The notes under the pieces were generated by a model. That model searched no databases. It saw only the letters and a list, made by a program, of their open reading frames with translations, and was not told the DNA's origin. From assembly GCA_045222295.1 (NCBI GenBank), contig JBGUXP010000018.1, positions 44,522 to 108,521 of the forward strand: a stretch of DNA of 64,000 bases. The letters run 5' to 3'. Both the position numbers and the translations under genes were made by a program. Positions 32,749 through 39,147 of the stretch are shown piece by piece. The stretch is from Colimorpha sp045222295 (GTDB lineage: Bacteria; Bacteroidota; Bacteroidia; Bacteroidales; P3). Each line of letters begins with the position of its first letter. The stretch's first letter is position 1.

Positions 32749-32930
32749 AGGTAATCAAGAGATATAGTGAAGGTGTGCATGCCGTCGATGAGCTTTTCCC
32801 ATTTTTCGTTATTGCTAAAAAGTCCGTCGTCTTCGTTGACGATGACAAAGCGGCTGCCTTCCTTCAGCGTGTGGCGCACACCGGAGAAGCATTTCTCTAT
32901 CTGCGGCCAGAAAGTTGCTGAAAATCTAGC
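32739..32930 (-). pseudogene. C-terminal fragment of a SAM-dependent methyltransferase
   Basis: The minus frame ending with TAG at 32739 reads ATFWPQIEKCFSGVRHTLKEG, then SRFVIVNEDDGLFS and EKWEKLIDGMHTFTISLDYL (shown in pieces). This matches the end of class I methyltransferases (motif post III: a late-strand F-V-I-V-N-E). The frame is closed upstream by TAA at 32931, and the SAM-binding half is missing. It lies directly downstream of the ECF S gene, where related operons carry T and A components followed by a methyltransferase. Confidence 0.65.
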
Positions 32931-32946
32931 TTAGCAGTCCCATGGC

Positions 32947-33483
32947 TCACTTGATTATTCGTTTGGCAACCCATAGCCCCACTTCAGCCAGCACGATGAT
33001 GGCGACAATGGTTATTACGAGCCACAACGTACTCTGCAGTGGGAGCATTGCGTCGGCGTAGGACTGCCCCACCTCGTCGGCAGCGCCTTGTAGGTACCAC
33101 GCCTTGCGTGTCCACATATAGACAATGGTGGCGATGTTACCGAGGGCAAGGAGAGGATAGGTGATGCAGTCTCTCTTCGCGCCGAGGCGCACCACGTCGC
33201 TCACGAAGCCAAATCCAACACAGATGGCCATGCGGGTGAGGTCGAGTTCACCCACTGCAAGCATCAGCAAACCGAACACGGAGGAGAGCATTGTCCCCAA
33301 GCCGAACTTGTGCCAACGAAGCGAGAGCCAGCGATGGGGCAGCACGGCGAGCAACGCCCACAACGCCGGTGCCAGCAGCCAGCACACAGGATGAACGAAT
33401 CCGATGAACTCGGCGGCGAATACCGCCACGAAATACAGCACCGCGAAACCCGCAGCGCCCTAGAAAGTCAGTTTTTTATCCAT
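32947..33483 (-). pseudogene. MptD-family ECF transporter S component with in-frame stop
   Basis: The natural start appears to be ATG at 33483 (MDKKLTF), but codon 8 is TAG. After it the frame continues for about 170 codons: GAAGFAVLYFVAVFAAEFIG, then five or so hydrophobic helices and GTMLSSVFGLLML. The sequence resembles the TIGR02185 / MptD putative S components of energy-coupling factor transporters. A GTG or other internal start could rescue a shorter protein, but the first helix would be shortened. The T and ATPase genes are absent, and a promoter is still present upstream. Confidence 0.65.
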
Positions 33484-33508
33484 AATAATTGTATTTTGAA
33501 TCATGATA

Positions 33509-33540
33509 CAAAAATACATCGCCCTCGCCGACCCCACAAT
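33509..33540 (-). promoter_or_regulatory. Promoter of the ECF S pseudogene
   Basis: Minus strand: ATTG (33537-33540), 20 bp, TATTTTTG (33509-33516), 26 bp before ATG 33483. The promoter looks intact although the gene is interrupted. Confidence 0.55.
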
Positions 33541-33663
33541 AGCCAATAGTGGTGATTTCGATGGCTTGACCGCTGTCAATTCAAAAATAGTTGATTTCAT
33601 CTGCGTTTCAGCACCTCGGAAAAGAAAATATATTTTCTCTTCGCTCGGTTTAAGAAACTTTCG

Positions 33664-33671
33664 TATTTTTG
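33664..33671 (+). promoter_or_regulatory. Promoter -7 element of the ZIP transporter gene
   Basis: TATTTTTG, followed by CATCGTGAA, which resembles TATCGTGAA after the bacterioferritin-like promoter at 34506. The -33 box is not clear. Confidence 0.55.
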
Positions 33672-33692
33672 CATCGTGAAACCTCAAGGATT

Positions 33693-34451
33693 ATGACTGC
33701 TGTAATTATCGGACTACTACTGCCCTTGGTGGGCACCATGTTGGGGTCGGCGTTTGTCTTTTTCATGAGGAAGGAGATTCCCGACCGGCTGCAGAAGACG
33801 CTGCTAGGCTTCGCCAGCGGCGTAATGGTGGCTGCCAGTGTATGGTCGCTGCTGATACCATCAATTAATATGGCCAACGAGAGTGTGTTGCCTGCTGCCG
33901 GAGGCTTCCTGCTGGGTATGGGTTTCCTGTTGCTAATCGACGAGCTGACGCCTCACCTGCACAACGGTGCCGAGAAGGCCGAGGGTCCTCGCAGCCACTT
34001 GTCACGCACCGCCATGCTGACGCTTGCCGTCACCATCCACAACCTGCCCGAGGGCATGGCCGTGGGTGTGGTCTTCGCCGGCGAGACGCAGGGGCTGACC
34101 CTCAGCGCCGCACTGGCGGTGAGCATCGGCATCGCCATACAGAACATCCCCGAAGGGGCCATCATCTCGATGCCCATGCATGCCGAGGGTAACTCGCGTT
34201 GGCGCTCCTTCCTCATCGGCTCGCTAAGCGGCGTGGTGGAGCCCTTAGGTTCGGTGGCCATTCTGCTGCTGGCTTCGACCTTGGGCGTCGCATTGCCCTA
34301 TCTGCTGGCCTTTGCCGCCGGTGCTATGATGTATGTAGTCATCGAGGATCTCATCCCCGAAACCGTCCAAGGCCGTCACACCAACCTCTCCACCATCGGC
34401 TTCGCCGTGGGCTTCGTCCTGATGATGACGATGGACGTGCTGCTGGGGTGA
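33693..34451 (+). CDS. ZIP-family divalent metal transporter
   Basis: 252 residues from ATG 33693. Eight or so membrane helices are predicted. The two metal-site helices are intact: HNLPEG at 116-121 and QNIPEG at 150-155, the ZIP signature for Zn, Fe or Mn import. A short His/Glu loop (ELTPHLHNGAEKAEG, residues 84-98) lies in the variable cytoplasmic region. It is adjacent to the bacterioferritin-like / OhrR operon and has a similar promoter-proximal sequence, so metal supply to that system is plausible. The metal cannot be told from sequence alone. Confidence 0.88.
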   Translation: MTAVIIGLLLPLVGTMLGSAFVFFMRKEIPDRLQKTLLGFASGVMVAASVWSLLIPSINMANESVLPAAGGFLLGMGFLLLIDELTPHLHNGAEKAEGPRSHLSRTAMLTLAVTIHNLPEGMAVGVVFAGETQGLTLSAALAVSIGIAIQNIPEGAIISMPMHAEGNSRWRSFLIGSLSGVVEPLGSVAILLLASTLGVALPYLLAFAAGAMMYVVIEDLIPETVQGRHTNLSTIGFAVGFVLMMTMDVLLG

Positions 34452-34483
34452 TACAAAAAAAATGCTTTTTTTTGAAAATATCG

Positions 34484-34527
34484 CTTGCAATATAAAAATA
34501 TTTTGTATATTTGTATCGTGAACGATA
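34484..34527 (+). promoter_or_regulatory. Promoter with operator-like palindrome for the bacterioferritin-like/OhrR operon
   Basis: CTTG (34484-34487) and an exact TATATTTG (34506-34513) are followed by TATCGT-ga-ACGATA (34514-34527), a perfect 6-2-6 inverted repeat at the expected transcription start. That is a natural place for a repressor, such as the MarR-type protein encoded second in the operon. Confidence 0.55.
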
Positions 34528-34558
34528 TAAGTATTAATTAACTTAAAACATTAAAACA

Positions 34559-35014
34559 ATGGAATTTAACAACAACTTACAGACGATGCAGCTCATTGTA
34601 AACGAGCTCGCGGGCAGTGCTTTTGTCCACAAAATGCAGGGTCAGCTCTTCAAATCGCAGGGCTTCACAAAGCTCGGCGAGAAGTACATCGGCCACTACA
34701 CCGAGGAAATGGAATGGGTGGAGAAGTTCACCAACCGTATGCTCGACCTGGGTTGCGTGCCGCAGGTGAAGGTCTGCAACGAAACGACGCTCGTGAAGGA
34801 TGCCGTCGAATATATCGCCGCCGACCTCAAACTCCAGCACGAAGGTGTGGAAATGCTCTACAAAATGATGCCCGCAATGGTTTCCGACCCCACCACCTAT
34901 GATTTGATGAAAGCCTACCTCGCCGATGAGGAGGAGGATCTCTACTGGGACGAGGAGCAGGTGGATCTCATCGAGATGATTGGCAAGCAGAACTGGCTGA
35001 TGAAACAGATGTAA
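34559..35014 (+). CDS. Bacterioferritin-like protein with altered di-iron ligands (paralogue 1)
   Basis: 151 residues forming a four-helix ferritin-like bundle. Compared by eye with E. coli bacterioferritin, Glu18 (NELAG), Glu51 (EEMEW) and Glu127 (LADEEED) are kept. His54 aligns with Trp, Glu94 with Gln (KLQHEG) and His130 with Asp. The heme-ligand position Met52 is kept. The tail DLIEMIGKQNWLMKQM matches bacterioferritin closely. It may store or bind iron with weak or different oxidase activity (inference). It overlaps ohrR by 1 bp. A second copy is at 38459-38914. Confidence 0.75.
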   Translation: MEFNNNLQTMQLIVNELAGSAFVHKMQGQLFKSQGFTKLGEKYIGHYTEEMEWVEKFTNRMLDLGCVPQVKVCNETTLVKDAVEYIAADLKLQHEGVEMLYKMMPAMVSDPTTYDLMKAYLADEEEDLYWDEEQVDLIEMIGKQNWLMKQM

Positions 35015-35454
35015 TGGACAAAAAAGCCTTTCTGCTGGACAACCAACTTTGTTTCAGGCTTTATACCGCGTCGCGCCTTCTCACACAGGCCTACCATCCG
35101 CTGCTGTCACAGCAGGGGTTGACTTACCCACAGTACCTGGTGCTGCTGGTCCTGTGGGAGAAGGACGCGCAGCCGGTGAATGACATTGCCAAGCGCCTCT
35201 ATTTAGAGACCAATACGGTGACACCGCTCGTTCAGCGTATGGAGAGGCAGGGCATTGTCGCCCGCCACAAGGGCGAGAAGGATGCCCGCCAGATGATTGT
35301 CTCCCTCACCGAGAAGGGGAAGCACCTCCAGCACGATTTGGCCGAAGTTCCTTTCACCGTCGGGAATGCTGTCATTTGCGATAGCGTTACCCCCGAGACC
35401 GCTCCGGAGCTGTTCCATATGCTGGACGACATGATTGAAACCCTCATGAAGTGA
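35014..35454 (+). CDS. ohrR: OhrR-type MarR-family redox regulator
   Basis: 146 residues. The N-terminal LDNQLCFRLYTASR places Cys13 where OhrR proteins have the peroxide-sensing Cys. A second Cys (Cys122, AVICDSV) could make it the two-Cys type. The winged HTH spans about 50-100 (NDIAKRLYLETNTVTPLVQRMERQG, split, then KDARQMIVSLT). OhrR represses organic hydroperoxide resistance genes until oxidised. Here the operon holds a bacterioferritin-like gene, a radical SAM gene and a flavodoxin rather than ohr. Palindromes at 34514-34527 and 39043-39052 are candidate targets. Confidence 0.8.
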   Translation: MDKKAFLLDNQLCFRLYTASRLLTQAYHPLLSQQGLTYPQYLVLLVLWEKDAQPVNDIAKRLYLETNTVTPLVQRMERQGIVARHKGEKDARQMIVSLTEKGKHLQHDLAEVPFTVGNAVICDSVTPETAPELFHMLDDMIETLMK

Positions 35455-35458
35455 CAAG

Positions 35459-36568
35459 ATGTCCGAAATCAACCTGCAAAATTATATGAGCGACGCTATC
35501 CGTCGCATTATGGCGAAAGCCTACCGCAACGTGCTTGGCAACCCACTGCAGGCCAAGACCGTCTGGCGGCTGCAACAGGCATTCCTCAAGTCGGAGAAAC
35601 GCCGTGGGACTGTGAAAGAAAAAGAAGGTGTGGAGGTGCCGCCCTTCCTCATATGTTCGATAGCCACCACCTGCAACCTGCACTGCAAAGGCTGCTACGC
35701 ACGAGCCAACGGAATCGCTGCCGATGGTGAAGAGGAACAGAAGCCGACGCTCAGCCCTGACCAATGGAAAACCATCTTCGAGGAGGCTGCCTCATTAGGC
35801 ATCAACTTCGCTCTACTGGCTGGAGGAGAGCCTATGATGCGCAGGGACATCCTGGAACGTGTGGCCGAGGTTCAAGATATGATTTTTCCCATCTTCACCA
35901 ACGGCACCCTTATCGGTCCGTCGTATATCGAGTTTCTAAAGCGGCACTTGAACATGATTCCCGTCATCAGCATCGAGGGCATGGAACACTCAACCGACGA
36001 GCGACGCGGCAAGGGCATGTACAAGAGAGCCATGCTCTCGGTAGAGATGCTGCACAAAGAGAACCTCTTCTTCGGTACTAGCATCACCGTCACCACGGAG
36101 AATTTCGACTTGGTCACCTCCGATGCCTTTGTCGACAACCTGCGCTCGTTGGGGTGCAAACTGATCATCTATGTCGAGTATGTGCCCACAGAGCCGGGTA
36201 CCGAGTATCTTGCCTTTGGAGAGGCCGACTTGGAGAAGATGGAGGCGGTGCAAAAACACCAGCGCGAACGCTACCAGGATATCATCATCATCTCCTTTCC
36301 CGGCGATGAGCAGCACATGGGTGGATGTCTGGCGGCAGGCAGGGGATTTTTCCACATCGGTCCCGACGGCAGCGCCGAGCCTTGTCCCTTCTCCCCGTTC
36401 AGCGACAGCAATGTCACCCAACTGGGTGTCAAGGGCGCCTTGTCGTCACCGTTGTTCCGCAAACTGCGCGACGTGCATCTGGTGGGTGGCGAGCACTCCG
36501 GTGGCTGCGCCTTGTATGAGCACCGCGAAGAAGTGGAAGCAATGGTTATTTCATCAAACAATATATAA
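35459..36568 (+). CDS. Radical SAM protein
   Basis: 369 residues. The CxxxCxxC motif is C72-NLH-C76-KG-C79, and LLAGGEPMMRRDIL near 120 matches the glycine-rich SAM-binding motif. The C-terminal part has additional Cys (GGCLAAGRGFFHIGPDGSAEPCPFSPF and GGCALYEH), which fit a SPASM-like auxiliary cluster. Substrate unknown; there is no precursor peptide visible nearby. The 60-residue N-terminal extension is helical and basic. It is third in the bacterioferritin-like/OhrR operon (4-bp gap) and is followed by a flavodoxin that may reduce it. Confidence 0.82.
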   Translation: MSEINLQNYMSDAIRRIMAKAYRNVLGNPLQAKTVWRLQQAFLKSEKRRGTVKEKEGVEVPPFLICSIATTCNLHCKGCYARANGIAADGEEEQKPTLSPDQWKTIFEEAASLGINFALLAGGEPMMRRDILERVAEVQDMIFPIFTNGTLIGPSYIEFLKRHLNMIPVISIEGMEHSTDERRGKGMYKRAMLSVEMLHKENLFFGTSITVTTENFDLVTSDAFVDNLRSLGCKLIIYVEYVPTEPGTEYLAFGEADLEKMEAVQKHQRERYQDIIIISFPGDEQHMGGCLAAGRGFFHIGPDGSAEPCPFSPFSDSNVTQLGVKGALSSPLFRKLRDVHLVGGEHSGGCALYEHREEVEAMVISSNNI

Positions 36569-36569
36569 C

Positions 36570-36983
36570 ATGAAAACAGCAATCCGATTCTACAGCAAGT
36601 TCGGCCATTCCAAACAGATGGCGGAGGCCATTGAGAACATCGTAGGCGCAAAGGCCGCCACCGTTGCCGAGCCGTTGAGCGAACCTGTCGATACGCTCTA
36701 TCTCGGCGCGGGAGTCTTCCTCGGAAAGATCAACGGTTTGGTCATGGACTTCATCGCAACGCTTACCCCCGACAAGGTCGGGGAGGTCGTCTGCTTCGGT
36801 TCGTGCGCCATCATCAACTCTCCCGTGCCGCAGATGCGCAAAGCCTTGGAGGCTCGCGGCATCACGGTCAGCACCAAGGAGTTCACCTGCAAAGGCTCCA
36901 TGGGTCCCATCCACAGCGGCCACCCCGACGCACAAGACATCGAAGCCTTCAAACAATTCATTCAATCGACCATTAAACAATAA
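36570..36983 (+). CDS. Small flavodoxin-domain protein
   Basis: 137 residues from ATG 36570, 1 bp after the radical SAM stop. The N-terminus IRFYSKFGHSKQMAEAIENIV has the flavodoxin phosphate loop pattern (S-x-x-G-H-S-x-x-x-A). TLYLGAGVFLGKINGLVMDFI and VVCFGSCAIINSP follow. It probably binds FMN and carries electrons in the cytoplasm, possibly to the radical SAM protein upstream or to the rubredoxin system across the terminator. Confidence 0.75.
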   Translation: MKTAIRFYSKFGHSKQMAEAIENIVGAKAATVAEPLSEPVDTLYLGAGVFLGKINGLVMDFIATLTPDKVGEVVCFGSCAIINSPVPQMRKALEARGITVSTKEFTCKGSMGPIHSGHPDAQDIEAFKQFIQSTIKQ

Positions 36984-36987
36984 AAAT

Positions 36988-37023
36988 AATCCGCAACCGA
37001 AGCCAGTGCCCAAGTTGCGGATT
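36988..37023. terminator. Bidirectional terminator between convergent operons
   Basis: AATCCGCAAC and GTTGCGGATT form a perfect 10-bp stem with a 16-nt loop, placed between the flavodoxin stop (36983, plus) and the MBL-rubredoxin stop (37043, minus). Confidence 0.8.
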
Positions 37024-37042
37024 TATGGTTTGACAGCGAGAT

Positions 37043-37984
37043 TTATGCCTTGTTGAATTTCTCCTTGGGCTGGCGGCAGCGGGGGCAACGCCAGTCGTCG
37101 GGCAGGTCCTTGAAGGCCACGCCGTCGTGCTCGGCCGGGTCGTAGACGTAGCCGCAGATGGAGCAGACATACTTGCCGCTGGCTTCCCGTTTCCCGAACT
37201 CCACCTCGGCCAGCACCGTCGGCACGGGGTGGTCGAGGTCTATCACGCGCTTGGCCTCCAGGTTCTCGTAGCCCTGCGGGGTGTGGGTGCTGCAGTACAC
37301 CGTGGGATGGTTGCGGACGAACTCGCGCACCCGGTTCAGCGTCTCGCGGGCCGCCGGCAGGTCGTCGAAGACCACGGAGAGCTTGTCCCCGTAGAGCGCC
37401 TCGTCGCAGTAGGTGATGTCGCCGTGCAGCATGTAGAACAGCCCGCCGTCCTCCACCACGACGATGCTGTTGCCCTTGGTGTGGCCCTTGGCCTTGATGA
37501 GGTGGATGCCGTCGGCTATCTTCTGGCTCTCGGGGAAGTTGTAGTACGGCCCGTCGGTATAGCTCACCGGCACCAGGTTCGTGAGTCCCTGCAGCTCGGC
37601 AGCGTCCATCTCGTCCTTGTTCACATACACCTTCGCGTTGGGGAATGAGCGCAACTCGCCCGAGTGGTCGTTGTGGCGGTGCGTGAGCAGGATCTTGGTC
37701 ACCTGCTCGAGCTTGTAGCCGAGGGCGGCGAAGGCCTCCATGTAGGAGCAGATGTCCTTACCGGTGAAGATGGGCGAACTCTCGTCGGGCGCCTCTTCCG
37801 GAGTGCCGGCCGTGATGCCGGTGTCCACCAGTATCACCTCCGAGCCGGTGTCGATGAGGTAATTTTGAAGGCTGCCGCGATAGCGGATGTTGTGGTCGAA
37901 CTTGTCCATACCCTCCTCGCCACCGAAGACGAAGGGCTGAGTATAGAACCCGTCACGTCTGAATTTTACTGCTTTTATTTCCAT
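37043..37984 (-). CDS. Metallo-beta-lactamase-fold hydrolase fused to rubredoxin
   Basis: 313 residues. Residues 1-250 are an MBL domain with THRHNDHSG (H102-x-H104-x-D106-H107), more like a lactonase or glyoxalase II site than the HxE motif of flavodiiron proteins. Residues about 270-313 are a short rubredoxin with CSIC and CPRC iron-binding pairs. The fusion suggests electrons from rubredoxin reach a metal centre in the MBL domain, or the rubredoxin acts as a redox switch (inference). A stand-alone rubredoxin is encoded 13 bp upstream. The gene is visibly more G/C-rich than its neighbours, a possible sign of transfer. Confidence 0.82.
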   Translation of the reverse strand: MEIKAVKFRRDGFYTQPFVFGGEEGMDKFDHNIRYRGSLQNYLIDTGSEVILVDTGITAGTPEEAPDESSPIFTGKDICSYMEAFAALGYKLEQVTKILLTHRHNDHSGELRSFPNAKVYVNKDEMDAAELQGLTNLVPVSYTDGPYYNFPESQKIADGIHLIKAKGHTKGNSIVVVEDGGLFYMLHGDITYCDEALYGDKLSVVFDDLPAARETLNRVREFVRNHPTVYCSTHTPQGYENLEAKRVIDLDHPVPTVLAEVEFGKREASGKYVCSICGYVYDPAEHDGVAFKDLPDDWRCPRCRQPKEKFNKA

Positions 37985-37997
37985 ATTGCTTTCATTA

Positions 37998-38159
37998 TTA
38001 TTCTTCTACTGGTACGAATTTCTCCTTCTTGCGTTTGCAGCGGGGGCAGCGCCATGTGTCGGGCAGGTCCTCGAACCGGGTTCCGGGAGGTATTCCCTGC
38101 TTGGGGTCGCCCTTCTCCGGGTCGTAAGTGTACTTACAGGGGCATTTCATCTTTGCCAT
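37998..38159 (-). CDS. Rubredoxin with a C-x-C first motif
   Basis: 53 residues from ATG 38159. The second iron-binding pair is normal (CPRC). The first reads KCPCKYTYDP, where canonical rubredoxins have C-x-x-C-G-Y-x-Y-D-P; by alignment one Cys has shifted by one position. GDPKQGIPPGTRFEDLPDTW is typical. Such C-x-C forms occur in other anaerobes to my knowledge. It should carry single electrons in the cytoplasm and heads the MBL-rubredoxin operon. Confidence 0.85.
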   Translation of the reverse strand: MAKMKCPCKYTYDPEKGDPKQGIPPGTRFEDLPDTWRCPRCKRKKEKFVPVEE

Positions 38160-38178
38160 AATCAAAGTGTTTTGGTGA

Positions 38179-38205
38179 TTAAAAAAGGGAGGGCCGGAGC
38201 CCTCC
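38179..38205 (-). terminator. Terminator after the winged-helix gene
   Basis: GGAGGGC-tccg-GCCCTCC followed by TTTTTT on the minus strand. It separates the bacterioferritin-like 2 / winged-helix unit from the rubredoxin unit. Confidence 0.85.
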
Positions 38206-38263
38206 GTGAGCAAAAAATTTATATGCGCCGAGGTGCAGAAGCACCATTCGATGCCGTGATAGA

Positions 38264-38437
38264 TTATTGGGCGGGTGCCCACTTGCAGCGGACGGGCGAC
38301 ACAATGGCTCCCTCTTTCTTCAGCTCGGCAAAAGCCTTATCCACCTCCTTACGGTCGATACCTGTGATTTCTGCAATCTTGCCAGCGTTGACGGGTGCGC
38401 CGAACTCACGCATGGCTTGTAATACTTTCTCTTTCAT
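38264..38437 (-). CDS. 57-residue winged-helix protein
   Basis: ATG 38437 to TAA 38264. The sequence (MKEKVLQAMREFGAPVNAG, KIAEITGIDRKEVDKAFAEL, KKEGAIVSPVRCKWAPAQ) reads as a minimal winged helix: helix 1, helix 2, recognition helix DRKEVDKAFAELKKEG, and a wing. One Cys (Cys51) could sense redox or metal. It lies 21 bp downstream of the second bacterioferritin-like gene and ends in a terminator, so it may regulate that unit. Function is inferred from fold. Confidence 0.7.
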   Translation of the reverse strand: MKEKVLQAMREFGAPVNAGKIAEITGIDRKEVDKAFAELKKEGAIVSPVRCKWAPAQ

Positions 38438-38458
38438 TGTCGTATTGTTTTTTGGGGG

Positions 38459-38914
38459 TTACATCTGTTTGATTAGCCAGTTCGAGGCGCCGATCTTCTC
38501 AATCATTACCAGTTGCCCCTCGCTCCAGTATAGGTCTTCCTCCTCGTCGGCAAGGTAGGCCTTGGTGATGTCGTAGGTGGTGGGGTCGCAAGCCAGGGTG
38601 GGCATAATCTTATAGAGCGTCTCCACGCCCTCGCGCTGGAGCTTGAGATCCGCCTTGATGTACTCCACAGGGTCCTCGATGAGTTTGCACTCTTGGCAGA
38701 ACTTCACCTGCGGCACGCAGCCGAGGTCGAGCATACGGCTCGCATACTTCTCCACCCACTCCATTTCCTCGTTGTAGTGGTTGATGTATTTCTGTCCCAG
38801 TTTCTCAAGACCATACGATTTGAAAAGCAGTCCCTGCATCTTGTGCACAAAGGCGCTGCCCGAAAGTTCGTTCACAATCATCTGTGAAACCTGCAATGTC
38901 TGTGTGAAATCCAT
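38459..38914 (-). CDS. Bacterioferritin-like protein with altered di-iron ligands (paralogue 2)
   Basis: 151 residues, same length as the copy at 34559 and colinear with it (NELSGSAFVHKMQGLLFKS, DLGCVPQVK, DPTTYDITKAYLADEEED). The same ligand changes appear: Trp for His54, Gln for Glu94, Asp for His130, with the other Glu ligands and Met52 kept. The shared pattern means the changes predate the duplication and are probably functional. It heads a two-gene unit with the 57-residue winged-helix protein, with a consensus promoter at 38979-39010. Confidence 0.75.
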   Translation of the reverse strand: MDFTQTLQVSQMIVNELSGSAFVHKMQGLLFKSYGLEKLGQKYINHYNEEMEWVEKYASRMLDLGCVPQVKFCQECKLIEDPVEYIKADLKLQREGVETLYKIMPTLACDPTTYDITKAYLADEEEDLYWSEGQLVMIEKIGASNWLIKQM

Positions 38915-38978
38915 GATTGTAATGTTTGTTATTGATTGTTAATGATTTATTCGCATTCGTTGAATAGGTATTCTAATT

Positions 38979-39010
38979 GCAAAAGTACATAAATTTCCCT
39001 TTCTGGCAAA
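38979..39010 (-). promoter_or_regulatory. Promoter of the second bacterioferritin-like gene
   Basis: Minus strand: exact TTTG (39007-39010), 19-bp spacer, TACTTTTG within 38979-38987. Confidence 0.7.
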
Positions 39011-39042
39011 TTCCCAAACGACACAAAAATTGTCCGAAACGA

Positions 39043-39072
39043 TACAATTGTAATTTTTTTTTCGTACCTTTG
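39043..39072 (+). promoter_or_regulatory. AraC gene promoter overlapped by the palindrome TACAATTGTA
   Basis: The -7 box TACCTTTG is at 39065-39072. A perfect 10-bp palindrome, TACAATTGTA (39043-39052), covers the expected -33 position and resembles OhrR boxes (TACAATT...AATTGTA in Bacillus). Just upstream, AACGACACAAAAATTGT and AACGATACAATTGT form a degenerate direct repeat. Four CCCATAA units (39086-39112) lie in the leader. Confidence 0.5.
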
Positions 39073-39147
39073 CACCGCGAAAAGCCCCATAACCCATAAC
39101 CCATAACCCATATCTCTTATCTATAAATATAAACTTTAAACGTTACT

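Noticed and set aside
33681..37984. Flavodiiron (oxygen/NO reductase) protein from MBL plus flavodoxin
   Set aside because: The MBL site reads HxHxDH, not the HxE-x-D pattern of flavodiiron proteins, and no flavodoxin domain is fused.
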